A DNA stretch of 64,000 bases, taken from the NCBI RefSeq assembly GCF_003992725.1, contig NZ_RZNF01000002.1, positions 310,001-374,000 on the forward strand, given 5' to 3'. Of the stretch, positions 23,967 through 32,966 are shown one piece after another. A program made the position numbers and the translations under genes. Source of the stretch: Rhodomicrobium lacus. Lineage in GTDB: Bacteria; Pseudomonadota; Alphaproteobacteria; Rhizobiales; Rhodomicrobiaceae. The notes beneath the pieces were generated by a model, which saw nothing but the letters and a program-made list of their open reading frames with translations, did not search any database and was not told the DNA's origin. Numbering within the stretch: position 1 is the stretch's first letter; every line of letters begins with the position of its first letter.

Positions 23967-26381
23967 CTACCCGCGCGCGGCGGCGACGACAGCCTGCCCG
24001 AGCGAAATAGCGCCGTCTCCCGCCGGGAACAGGGCAGGGGCGAGCACCTCGAAATCGCAGGCAAGCCGCGCTGACACCTGTTCGAGCAGCAGGCGATTGT
24101 GAAACACGCCGCCGCACAGGACGATGGTGACGCAGCCCTCGCGACGGGCGAGGCGGCGACCGGCATCAGCCAGCGTTTCGGCGAGGAAAATGTGGAAATG
24201 CGCCGCAACGATTGCGGGCGCGACGCCCTTCTCCAGATCGGCGAGGACGGCACGCCACAGAAAGGACCAGCCGAGGCGCATCGGCGCGTTCGAGGCGTTT
24301 CCTCCGCCCGTCGGGAACGGCGAGACGATGGGGCGCGCTCCCGGGGCGTCTTCTGCGGTCATCGGGTCGGAGTGCGGGGCGCCCCACGCTTCGACAGTCT
24401 CCAGGTCGGCGATTGCCGTCGCCGCAAGCGCCTCAAGCTCCACTGCCGCCTGCCCCTCATAGGTGACCTCGTCGAAACAGAGTCCGAGGGCGGCGGCCAC
24501 GGCGTCGAACAGTCGACCGGCCGACGAAGCGGGCGGAGCGTTCAAACCGCGCGCCATCATTTGCAGCGCAGGCGCGACGGGCTTCGCGGCGAGGCGACGC
24601 AGGATCGGGATGTCGTGCTGGCGCTTCGATACCTCGTCCCAGCCGAGCGCGACGTGCAGATGCGCGAGAAGGTTCCGCCATGGCTCGCGCATGGCCTTCG
24701 CTCCGCCGATGAGCGGCACGGGCGCGAAGCCGGCAACGCGGCGGCAGGCGCGATAATCCGCTACGAGAAACTCGCCGCCCCAAAGTTCGCCGCCATCGCC
24801 CATGCCGAGGCCGTCCAGCGCGATACCGAGCACGGGCGGCGCGTCGAGAGGCACGCCCCGTTCCGCCATCGCCGCCGCAACATGGGCGTGGTGATGCAGC
24901 ACCCGCGCGACCGGCAACCCGCGCTCCGCGGTCAGGATTTCGCCAAGTTGCGTCGCGTGGTAATCGGGATGCGCGTCCACGGCTACGATATCCGGCGCGA
25001 AACGGAACAGCCGCTCGAAAAGCGCGAGGTTCGCGCGGTAATCGGCGTGCGTGGCGGCGTTTTCAAGGTCCCCGATGTGCTGCGAAACGACGGCCCGACC
25101 GTTGCTTGCGAGGCAGAAGGTGGATTTCAGCTCGGCGCCCATGGCGAGCACGGCGGGCGCGCGCTCGAACCCCTGTGGCAGCGAAAGTGGCGCGGGCGCG
25201 AGCCCTCGCGCGCGGCGTATGGTACGGACGCGACCCGCCGCCAGCCGCACCACGCTGTCGTCGAGCCGGTTCACGATGTCCCGGTCGTGCGTCAGAAAAG
25301 CGTCGGCGATGCTGGCCAATTGCCTGCGTGCCTCATCGTTCGCGATGCATTGCGGCTCGTCGCTGACGTTGCCGGAGGTCAGCACGACGGGTCCGGGCAC
25401 ATCGTCCATCAGCAGGTGATGCAGCGGCGTGTAAGGGAGCATGAAGCCGAGCGTCGTCTGGCCGGGCGCGATACCGGAGGCGAGCGGCGGCGCGTCGGTG
25501 CGGCGGGAAAGCAAAACGATGGGAGCGCCGGCGATTTCGAGGGCGGCGCGCTCAGGCGGCGCCATGGTGGCGTAACGTTCGATCGTCGCGACATCGCGCG
25601 CCATGAGCGCGAGGGGCTTGCCGCTCCGTCGCTTGCGTGCCCTGAGCCTCGCGACCGCGTCCTCATTCGCCGCATCGCAGGCGAGGTGAAAGCCGCCGAT
25701 GCCCTTGATCGCCACGATGCCCCCGTCGCGGATGAGCCGCGCGGTGGCCTCGATCTCGTCGCGCGCATCTGCGAGCGGAAGCGCCGCCCCGTCCGCGCCT
25801 TCGAGCCGCAGCTTCGGCCCGCAGACGGGGCAGGCGTTCGGCTGCGCATGGAAGCGCCGGTCGGCGGGATCTTCATATTCGGCGCGGCAGGCCGGGCACA
25901 TCTCGAACGCCGCCATGCTCGTCGTCGCGCGGTCGTAAGGGATTGCGCGTACGATGGACAGGCGCGGCCCGCAATGCGTGCAATTGGTGAAGGCGTAACG
26001 GTAGCGGCGATTTTCGGGATCGCGGATGTCGGCGAGGCAGGCGGGGCAGGTGGCGGCGTCGGGCACGATGCCGGTCGTGACGTCGCCCGCGCCGCTCTCG
26101 ACGATGCGAAAGCCGTCCGGCGCGCAGCCGCTCGGCGGCGCGGTCTCGATGCGCTCGATGCGGGCGAGTGGCGGCGCGCGGTCGGCAATCGCGTCGAGCA
26201 GCGCGTCGAGCGCCGCGCGCGGTCCGAAGGCGTGAATCAGCACGCCCTCCGCGTCGTTGGACACATCGCCCCGAAGGCCCAATTCGCGCGCGATCCGCCA
26301 CACATGCGGGCGGAAGCCCACGCCTTGGACAAGACCGCGCACACGGATCGAGATGCCTTCGATGTCGTCCGCCTCCGCCAT
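23967..26381 (-). CDS. hypF: Carbamoyltransferase HypF, [NiFe]-hydrogenase maturation
   Basis: HypF uses carbamoyl phosphate and ATP to load a carbamoyl group onto HypE, the source of the active-site CN ligands. The 804-aa protein shows all four parts: acylphosphatase-like domain (VRGLVQGVGFRPHVWRIA, residues ~10-95), two CxxC-x18-CxxC zinc fingers (~105-190), a YrdC-like domain (~200-390, IKGIGGFHLACDA), and the Kae1-like carbamoyltransferase domain with HHHAHVAAAMAE. The length is slightly above the usual 750. It is the last gene of the maturation/sensing operon, 2 bases after hupV. Confidence 0.96.
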   Translation of the reverse strand: MAEADDIEGISIRVRGLVQGVGFRPHVWRIARELGLRGDVSNDAEGVLIHAFGPRAALDALLDAIADRAPPLARIERIETAPPSGCAPDGFRIVESGAGDVTTGIVPDAATCPACLADIRDPENRRYRYAFTNCTHCGPRLSIVRAIPYDRATTSMAAFEMCPACRAEYEDPADRRFHAQPNACPVCGPKLRLEGADGAALPLADARDEIEATARLIRDGGIVAIKGIGGFHLACDAANEDAVARLRARKRRSGKPLALMARDVATIERYATMAPPERAALEIAGAPIVLLSRRTDAPPLASGIAPGQTTLGFMLPYTPLHHLLMDDVPGPVVLTSGNVSDEPQCIANDEARRQLASIADAFLTHDRDIVNRLDDSVVRLAAGRVRTIRRARGLAPAPLSLPQGFERAPAVLAMGAELKSTFCLASNGRAVVSQHIGDLENAATHADYRANLALFERLFRFAPDIVAVDAHPDYHATQLGEILTAERGLPVARVLHHHAHVAAAMAERGVPLDAPPVLGIALDGLGMGDGGELWGGEFLVADYRACRRVAGFAPVPLIGGAKAMREPWRNLLAHLHVALGWDEVSKRQHDIPILRRLAAKPVAPALQMMARGLNAPPASSAGRLFDAVAAALGLCFDEVTYEGQAAVELEALAATAIADLETVEAWGAPHSDPMTAEDAPGARPIVSPFPTGGGNASNAPMRLGWSFLWRAVLADLEKGVAPAIVAAHFHIFLAETLADAGRRLARREGCVTIVLCGGVFHNRLLLEQVSARLACDFEVLAPALFPAGDGAISLGQAVVAAARG

Positions 26382-26383
26382 GG

Positions 26384-27829
26384 TCAGTGCACCGTGCAGA
26401 CCATGCAGGGGTCGAAGGAGCGCACGATATGCTGCACGGCGATGGGCGTCGCCTCACCCGGCCGCACCGGCGCGCCGACAAGCGCCGCCTCGCATGCGCC
26501 CGGCTGACCGCTTCCGTCGCGCGGCGAGAAGTTCCACGTCGTCGGCGCGATGATCTGGTAGTTGAAGATGCGGCCCTTGCGGATGTCGAGCCAGTGGCCG
26601 AGGCTTCCGCGCGCCGCCTCGATCATGCCTGCGCCGCGCGCGTCGTCGGGCATCGGCATGGTGACGCAGAACGGGTCGTCGGGACGGACCGCCGCCGTCC
26701 AGCGCTCCAGCAGGAGAACAAGGCGGGCCACCTCGACGGTGCGGGCAATCACGCGGTTGCGCGCATTACTTCCCGAACGTGTGGACAGGCTCATGACAAG
26801 GGGTTGTCCGTCGACGAGCTGGCGGGCGAAGGCTCCCGTTTCGGCCACGCGGCCTGCAAGACGCGGAGCCTTGCACCAGCTATAGGCGTCGGCCGCGTCG
26901 GCGTCGGGCAGCGTGAGCCCGCGCGATGGCGGGCGCGGGCCTTCCGCCGCGCGCACCATCCACGCGCGGGCATGGTCTTCCGCGATATCCTCTTCGCGGA
27001 GCGGGCCGGTCGCGCCGCCGTCCCAGACGCCGCGCGCGAAGGCCGGTCGGCTGTCCAGCGGATAGGCGCCAAAGCTGAGATAGAGGCCGGGGCCGGGGCC
27101 AAGCCTTTCAAGACCGGCACCCCGCGAGAAGGCGAGGAAGGCGCGGAGATCGCCGCCGCTCGCGTCCGCCTCCCACGCGTCGAGCGCGTCGGCGCTGTCG
27201 AGGGCGGCAACCGCTTCCAGCCCATCGCCGTAGAATGTCGCTTCAAGAAAGCGGCGAAGCCCCGCGATGTAGCCTAGAAGCCGCGTCTGCTCCGCTCGCC
27301 CGATGGCGCGCGTCGTGCCGCCCGGTTGCAGGCCGAGCGTATGCGGCCAGTGCCCCGCGAGCAGACCCATGATCCGCAGGAACGCCGCGCGCGCCGGGAG
27401 AAACTCCCGCTGCGCATCCCCGCCCATCGCCTGAAAGCGCGCCGCCGCCTTCGCCCACGGCTCGCCTGCGTAAATCCCGCGCGCGAAATCCGGCATGAAG
27501 AACAGATAGAAATGCGTGAGGTGATCCGCGATGTTCTCGGCGGCGAGGACGATGTTTTGCAGATGCGCGCCGTTTTCGGGCGGCCTCAGTCCTTGCGCGT
27601 TTGCGAGCGCCGCCGCTGCCGCGATCGACTGCGATACCGAGCATATGCCGCAGATGCGCGGCACATAAACGAGCGCGTCGGCGGGCGCCTTGCCGACAAG
27701 GATCTGCTCGAACCCGCGATAGAGCGGAGAATTCACGTAAGCCGCCGCGATGCGCCCGTCCTCCACGTCGAGGCGGATTTCGAGGTCGCCCTCCACGCGA
27801 TTGAACGGCCCTGCGACGAGGCGTGTCAT
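26384..27829 (-). CDS. hupV: H2-sensor hydrogenase large subunit HupV (HoxC type)
   Basis: Large subunit of the soluble regulatory [NiFe]-hydrogenase that detects H2. The 481-aa protein has the N-terminal nickel-binding RICGICSVSQ and ends exactly at SFDPCMVCTVH. It thus lacks the C-terminal peptide that HupD-type proteases remove from catalytic subunits, a hallmark of the sensor class. It overlaps hupU by 4 bases (ATGA), so the pair is made together. With HupU it should control HupT kinase activity. Confidence 0.95.
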   Translation of the reverse strand: MTRLVAGPFNRVEGDLEIRLDVEDGRIAAAYVNSPLYRGFEQILVGKAPADALVYVPRICGICSVSQSIAAAAALANAQGLRPPENGAHLQNIVLAAENIADHLTHFYLFFMPDFARGIYAGEPWAKAAARFQAMGGDAQREFLPARAAFLRIMGLLAGHWPHTLGLQPGGTTRAIGRAEQTRLLGYIAGLRRFLEATFYGDGLEAVAALDSADALDAWEADASGGDLRAFLAFSRGAGLERLGPGPGLYLSFGAYPLDSRPAFARGVWDGGATGPLREEDIAEDHARAWMVRAAEGPRPPSRGLTLPDADAADAYSWCKAPRLAGRVAETGAFARQLVDGQPLVMSLSTRSGSNARNRVIARTVEVARLVLLLERWTAAVRPDDPFCVTMPMPDDARGAGMIEAARGSLGHWLDIRKGRIFNYQIIAPTTWNFSPRDGSGQPGACEAALVGAPVRPGEATPIAVQHIVRSFDPCMVCTVH

Positions 27830-28890
27830 TTGGGTTTCCCCGACGCCTTGCCGGGCGGGACGGCGATGCGCTCCGAGAGCGCGTTCCTGCGCAGGCGCTC
27901 CGGCGTAGCGGCCTTGGCGAGCGAGGCCAACGCCACGAACCATGCCTTCGGCATGTCGGTCGGCAGGCCCACGGGAATGCCGCCGCGCTTGGGTGTTTCG
28001 AGGAAGGGCGCGTCGCGTTCGCCGAACCGGGGTTCGGTGCAGCCGATGCAGGGATAGCCGCCGCGGATGCAGGAGCCCTCGCCGTTCCATGCCCGCATGT
28101 TGCAGTCGCCGTGGACCTGCGTGCCGATGCAGCCCATATGCTCCATCAGGCAGCCGAGCTGCCCCGGCTCCTTCGCGCTTGCCTTGTATTCGTAGAATTC
28201 ATTGCGGGTGCAGCCGTGATGGACGAGGTGATCGGCGTAGAAACGCGGGCGCCCGAACGCGTCGAGGTCGGATGCGCCGAGCGTGCCGTGGCCGAGTTGC
28301 ACGAGCGTTTCAACGATCCAGCCCGGATGGGTAGGGCATCCGGCGATGCTGATCGGCGGGAGGCCGGAGCGCGAGCGGAAGGCCGGGCCGAGAAGGCCGC
28401 CGGGCTCCGCGCCGTCGAAGGCGAGGCCGCACGCCTCGGTGACGTTGTCTCCCGCCGCCGAAACGCCGCCGAAAGCCGTGCACGAGCCGATGGCGACGAC
28501 ATGGCGGGCGATGGGCGCAAGCTCCTCCACAAGCCGCATCACGGGCTTGCCGGTGCCGGGCTGAAGATGAAAGCGTCCCGTGCCGGAAGGCCCGCGCAAG
28601 ATCGCGCCTTCGACGCAGAGGATGTCGAGCGGCTGGCGGCCCGCGAGGATCTCGGCGATGAGCGCGTGATGGTCTTCGCCCGAGGCTTCGCAGAGCGAAG
28701 GATGGGCGAGCACATCGATGCGGCCAAGGTCGAGCGCCGCGAACAGGTCCGGACTGTCGGCGTTGAGAAGCGACATGGAGCAGCCGCCGCATCCGCCGGA
28801 TTGCAGCCAGAACAGGGTATGGCGGCCGGGCTCATCCGCTGCTTCCCGCGCGGCGATCCCTGATGCATCGGGCGGCAAATCACCCGGCAT
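27826..28890 (-). CDS. hupU: H2-sensor hydrogenase small subunit HupU (HoxB type)
   Basis: Fe-S subunit of the regulatory hydrogenase, 354 aa, with no Tat signal and therefore cytoplasmic. The proximal-cluster motifs are of the standard kind: SGGCGGC and IGSCTAFGGV, each with Gly where HupS has an extra Cys. GCPTHPG, then HHGCTRNEFYEY and GSCIRGGYPCIGCTEP, supply the remaining cluster ligands. It precedes hupV with a 4-base overlap and overlaps the hupT 3' end by 11 bases. Confidence 0.95.
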   Translation of the reverse strand: MPGDLPPDASGIAAREAADEPGRHTLFWLQSGGCGGCSMSLLNADSPDLFAALDLGRIDVLAHPSLCEASGEDHHALIAEILAGRQPLDILCVEGAILRGPSGTGRFHLQPGTGKPVMRLVEELAPIARHVVAIGSCTAFGGVSAAGDNVTEACGLAFDGAEPGGLLGPAFRSRSGLPPISIAGCPTHPGWIVETLVQLGHGTLGASDLDAFGRPRFYADHLVHHGCTRNEFYEYKASAKEPGQLGCLMEHMGCIGTQVHGDCNMRAWNGEGSCIRGGYPCIGCTEPRFGERDAPFLETPKRGGIPVGLPTDMPKAWFVALASLAKAATPERLRRNALSERIAVPPGKASGKPK

Positions 28891-30259
28891 GCCGCACTCC
28901 TTTCGGCAAGGTCAGCGTAAACACCGCGCCGCCGCCTTCGTGGTTGGCCGCCGCGAGGCCTCCCCCGAAATCCTGCGCCAGCCCGAAGCTCAGATAAAGG
29001 CCGAGGCCGAGCCCCTTGCCGACGGGCTTCGTCGTGAAAAACGGCTCGAACAGCTTTTGCATGTCGTCTGGCGCGATGCCGGGACCGTGGTCGTGGACGC
29101 GAAGCACGACGACGTTGCCATCCTCTGTCGCGTCGATCTCGATCACCGGATGCGGATCGCCGTCCATCGCGTCGAGCGCGTTCTGAATGAGGTTGACGAG
29201 GATCTGATGGATTGCGCCGCGCGGCGCATGCACCGTCAGTCCCTCAGGCACCCGGATCGCCACCTCCTGACGCGAGCGCGCGATTTTCACCACCCAGTTC
29301 GCCGCCGTCTGCACCACGCGCGCAAGCTCGAAATCCTCCGGCGCTTCCGCCTGATTCGCCGAAAAGCGCCGCAGATCCTGCACGATCTCGCTTGCGCGCG
29401 TCGCGCCTTCCAGCGTGCCGTCGAGCAGCGGGCCGATATCGGCGAGGATGCGGTCGATCTTGAGATCCTTGCGCAGCGCCGCAAGCGCATCGCCGGAAAG
29501 CGCCGCGTTCTCCGCTTCGAGATAGGTGCGGATGCGCATTCCGTATTTCTTCAGCGCGTGCATGTTCGCGAAGACGAAACTGATCGGATTGTTGAGTTCG
29601 TGCGCGACACCCGCGACGAGACGGCCGAGCGCCGCCATCTTCTCCGAAAAGATGAGATGCTGCTGGGCTTCCTGAAGCTCCCGATGGGCGTTGTTGAGCG
29701 ATTTATAGGCGCGGCGTAATTCGCCGAGGGGGCGGCCCACCACGACGACGCCCGCGAAGCGGCCCTTGTGGTCGAAGCGCGCCGAGCAATTCATGGCGAA
29801 GGGCCACGGCGCGCCCGCCGCGTCGCGCAGGGACAGCTCGCAATCCGTCACCGCGCCGTCCTCGCGGGCACGGGCCAGCATGTCGTCCACGAGGCCGGCG
29901 CTTTCGGCCGCGAACAGCGATGCGAAAGGCTCTCCGGCAAGACTCGCCTCGCGACGCCCGGTGACAGCTTCGAGGGCGCGGTTCACACGCGCGATACGAT
30001 TGCCCCGGTCGCACACGGCGAGCACATCGGCCATGGAGGCGAATACGCTCGCCATGAGCGCCTGCGCCTCTTCAAGAGCAGCGTTCTTGGCTTCAAGCTC
30101 GACCTGATTTTCAACAAGCTCGGCATAGACCGCATCCATCTTGTGGATGACTTCGATCCACGCGTCCTCGCCTGCCTCGCCGTCGCCGAGCGCTCCCGTC
30201 ACCCCGGCCCGCACAACGAGGCTGCGGCTGTCTCCTGGGCGCTCGGGCTGTTTCAGCAT
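28880..30259 (-). CDS. hupT: Sensor histidine kinase HupT
   Basis: A 459-aa soluble kinase of the H2-sensing circuit. It has a coiled-coil start (~40-70), a PAS domain (~68-180), and a dimerisation/phosphoacceptor helix with His220 in VAGVAHELNNPISFVFANM. An HATPase_c domain follows, with NLIQNALDAMDGD, DHGPGIAPDDMQKLFEPFFTTK and GKGLGLGLYLS. No membrane span is visible, consistent with a partner of the cytosolic HupUV sensor. HupT-type kinases phosphorylate HupR. It starts 42 bases after hupR. Confidence 0.94.
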   Translation of the reverse strand: MLKQPERPGDSRSLVVRAGVTGALGDGEAGEDAWIEVIHKMDAVYAELVENQVELEAKNAALEEAQALMASVFASMADVLAVCDRGNRIARVNRALEAVTGRREASLAGEPFASLFAAESAGLVDDMLARAREDGAVTDCELSLRDAAGAPWPFAMNCSARFDHKGRFAGVVVVGRPLGELRRAYKSLNNAHRELQEAQQHLIFSEKMAALGRLVAGVAHELNNPISFVFANMHALKKYGMRIRTYLEAENAALSGDALAALRKDLKIDRILADIGPLLDGTLEGATRASEIVQDLRRFSANQAEAPEDFELARVVQTAANWVVKIARSRQEVAIRVPEGLTVHAPRGAIHQILVNLIQNALDAMDGDPHPVIEIDATEDGNVVVLRVHDHGPGIAPDDMQKLFEPFFTTKPVGKGLGLGLYLSFGLAQDFGGGLAAANHEGGGAVFTLTLPKGVRHAG

Positions 30260-30300
30260 CGGCGGTTTTCCTCATGCGCGTGTCTTCGGCGCGCGGATGC

Positions 30301-31803
30301 TCAGGCCCGCTTCTTGGCGGGCTCCAGCGGCAGCGCCTCGATCTTTTCGAGGCCGTAGCGTTCGAGCTTGGCGCGAAGGCCCACGCGCGACAGGCCGAGT
30401 TCCTTCGCCGCGCGGCTCTTGTTCCAGCGGTGCCGGATGAGGCTTTCCTTCAAAATCTGCGCCTCGACCGACTCGATGCGCTCGCGCAGCGTGCCTTCGA
30501 GACCGGTAAGCGAAAGATCGACGCCCGCGAAATCGAGCTTCGCAGGCGAAGGGCTGGCCGCGGCCTGCTGCACCCGCCGGGACAGGTGCTCCGCGCCGAT
30601 CACGCCGCCCTGCGGCCCCATGATGAGCGCGTGCTGGATTTCGTTCTGAAGCTCGCGGACATTGCCGGGCCATGAGTACGCCTTGAGGCATGCCACCGCT
30701 TCCGGCGACAAGCCCTTGACGCACTTGCCGAGCTGCTTCTGTGCCTTGTCGAGGAGCGCGCGCGCGATCGGCGGGATGTCCATCAGGCGCTCGCGCAGGG
30801 GCGGAAGGTGGATCGTGACCGGCGCAAGACGGTAATACAAATCTTCGCGGAAGCGGCCCGCCTGCACCTCGGCTTCAAGGTCGCGGTTCGTGGCGGCGAT
30901 GACGCGCACGTCGATGTTGCGGGTCTTCTGCCCGCCGACGGGACGGATCTCGCCCTCCTGAAGCACGCGCAGCAGCTTCGCCTGAAGGCGCGGCGACACT
31001 TCGCCGATCTCGTCGAGGAAGACCGTGCCGCCGTCGGCGCGCTGGAAAAGGCCGATGTGATCTTCGACCGCGCCGGTGAAGGCGCCGCGCTTGTGCCCGA
31101 AAAGTTCGCTTTCGAGGAGTTCATCGGGCAACGCCGCGCAGTTTTCGACCACGAACGGCTTGTTCCAGCGAAGGCTCTTGTAATGAAGGGCGCGCGCGAT
31201 GAGTTCCTTGCCGGTGCCCGATTCTCCGGTAATCATCACCGAGACGTCGAAGGGCGCGACGCGGCGCATGCGGTCGCAGACGTCGTTCATCGGGCTCGAC
31301 TTTTCCCGCACGATGCCGTCGTCGCCCGCGTAAAGCTCGCGCAGGTCCGCACGGCGCGTGGCGACGACCCGCTCCGCCCGGGTGGAGGACATTCTCAGTT
31401 CGACGGCCAGAAGCTCGTTTTCGCGCTGGAGCTTGTAAAGCCGCGCGGCGTTCTTGAGCGTTAGGGTGAGGCTGTCGGGTTGCCAGGGCTTCGTCACGTA
31501 TTGATAGATGCCCGCCTCGTTGATGCCCTGAATGATGTCGTCCGCGTGGGTGTAGCCCGAAATGATCATGCGCACGACGTCGGGCCAGCGCTCTCGCACG
31601 TTTTTCAGAAATTCGACGCCCGAAATGTCCGGCATCCGCTGATCGCACAGCACCACCTGAATAGCCTCGTCGGCGAGGATGGCTTCGGCTTCGCGTGCGC
31701 TTGTGGCTTTCTTGACGTCGAAATCGTCTTCGAGGATGCGTTCGAGGGCCTCGACGCTGCGAACTTCGTCGTCGATCACGAGCACGGGCGGAAGCGCGGT
31801 CAT
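30301..31803 (-). CDS. hupR: NtrC-type response regulator HupR/HoxA
   Basis: Transcription activator of the hydrogenase genes, 500 aa. The receiver domain (1-120) has the phospho-acceptor Asp54 in VLCDQRMPD. The AAA+ domain has the Walker A GESGTGKE, the sigma-54 contact loop GAFTGA, and GGTVFLDEIGE. The C terminus is a Fis-type helix-turn-helix (SRAAKELGLSRVGLRAKLERYGL). An intact GAFTGA implies activation of sigma-54 RNA polymerase, which agrees with the promoters found before hupS and hupD. The known homologue in Rhodobacter capsulatus works instead with sigma-70. Confidence 0.95.
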   Translation of the reverse strand: MTALPPVLVIDDEVRSVEALERILEDDFDVKKATSAREAEAILADEAIQVVLCDQRMPDISGVEFLKNVRERWPDVVRMIISGYTHADDIIQGINEAGIYQYVTKPWQPDSLTLTLKNAARLYKLQRENELLAVELRMSSTRAERVVATRRADLRELYAGDDGIVREKSSPMNDVCDRMRRVAPFDVSVMITGESGTGKELIARALHYKSLRWNKPFVVENCAALPDELLESELFGHKRGAFTGAVEDHIGLFQRADGGTVFLDEIGEVSPRLQAKLLRVLQEGEIRPVGGQKTRNIDVRVIAATNRDLEAEVQAGRFREDLYYRLAPVTIHLPPLRERLMDIPPIARALLDKAQKQLGKCVKGLSPEAVACLKAYSWPGNVRELQNEIQHALIMGPQGGVIGAEHLSRRVQQAAASPSPAKLDFAGVDLSLTGLEGTLRERIESVEAQILKESLIRHRWNKSRAAKELGLSRVGLRAKLERYGLEKIEALPLEPAKKRA

Positions 31804-31861
31804 GGCGCTCTCCGGGAGTCGCTTTGACAGAAAAAGGGCAGATGACGAGGACAGTCTTGCA

Positions 31862-32911
31862 TCAGCATATCCTTGGAAGTGGATCGCCCGCGAGCCAATC
31901 TACCATGCGGTTTCCGCCGAACCTCGTACGCATTTGGACGAAGGCGTGAGGGTCGTGCTTGACCTCGCCGATGATGGCAGCGTCGCGCGCGAGGGGATGC
32001 GCGCGCATGACAGCAAGCAAGAGCTGTGCCTTTTCTGGTGGCGCGATGGCGATCAGCTTGCCCTCGTTCGCGATGTAGAGCGGGTCGAGGCCGAGAAGTT
32101 CGCACGCGGCCGAGACATCGGGCTTGATCGGGATCGCGGCCTCGTCGAGGTGAATGCCTACGCCCGATTGCTGCGCGATTTCGTTCAGCGTCGCGCCGAG
32201 GCCGCCGCGCGTGGGGTCGCGAAGCACGCGGATGCCGGGCACCGCCCCGACCATGTCCGCGACGAGCGTATGAAGCGCGGCGCTGTCGGAGAGGATTTCC
32301 GTCTCGAAGGTAAGGTTCTCGCGCTTGGACAGCACAGCGATGCCGTGATCGCCGATGCTGCCCGAAAGCAGCACCATATCGCCGGGAAGGGCGCGGTCGC
32401 CCGAAATCTCGACGCCGTCGGGTACAATGCCGATGCCGGTCGTCGTGATGAAGACGCCGTCGCCCTTGCCCTTTTCGACCACCTTCGTGTCGCCGGTGAC
32501 GATGGGCACGCCCGCCGCGCCGCTCGCTTGCGCCATGCTGGCGACGATGCGGTCGAGGTCGGCGAGGGGAAAGCCCTCCTCAAGCACGAACGCAGCCGAA
32601 AGATAGAGCGGGCGCGCGCCCGCCATCGCCACATCGTTGATCGTGCCGTGAACCGCGAGTGAGCCGATGTCGCCGCCGGGAAAGAACAGCGGCGCGATAA
32701 CATGCGCATCGGTCGTCATCACCATGCGGCCAGCCGCGACCGGAAATGCGGCCTGATCGTTACCTTGCGCCAGAAGCGGGTTGTCGAGGTGACGGCGAAA
32801 AAGCGTGCGTATCAGCTCGGCGGTGGCGCGGCCGCCCGCGCCGTGGATCATCTCCACCGCGCCCGTCAGCTTGCCTTCGCGCGCGCTGAACCGCGCCTCG
32901 ATCACGCTCAT
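31862..32911 (-). CDS. hypE: Hydrogenase maturation protein HypE
   Basis: HypE accepts the carbamoyl group from HypF on its C-terminal Cys and dehydrates it to thiocyanate, giving the CN ligand. The 349-aa protein has the family start VEMIHGAGGRATAELIR, the MTTDAHVIAPLFFPGGDIG segment, and the required terminal motif PRIC with Cys last. The start at 32911 is preferred (GAGGAG ribosome site, normal length). An upstream in-frame ATG at 33019 would overlap hypD by 53 bases. Confidence 0.95.
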   Translation of the reverse strand: MSVIEARFSAREGKLTGAVEMIHGAGGRATAELIRTLFRRHLDNPLLAQGNDQAAFPVAAGRMVMTTDAHVIAPLFFPGGDIGSLAVHGTINDVAMAGARPLYLSAAFVLEEGFPLADLDRIVASMAQASGAAGVPIVTGDTKVVEKGKGDGVFITTTGIGIVPDGVEISGDRALPGDMVLLSGSIGDHGIAVLSKRENLTFETEILSDSAALHTLVADMVGAVPGIRVLRDPTRGGLGATLNEIAQQSGVGIHLDEAAIPIKPDVSAACELLGLDPLYIANEGKLIAIAPPEKAQLLLAVMRAHPLARDAAIIGEVKHDPHAFVQMRTRFGGNRMVDWLAGDPLPRIC

Positions 32912-32966
32912 CGAATGGCGCTCCTCAAGGCTCGGCCTGCCCCGGAGGGACGTTGAAAAAACGAGG

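Noticed and set aside
24099-26507. An 802-codon plus-strand open frame opposite hypF
   Set aside because: Antisense to the full set of HypF domains; the product has no domain pattern and is dominated by Arg, Gly and Ala.
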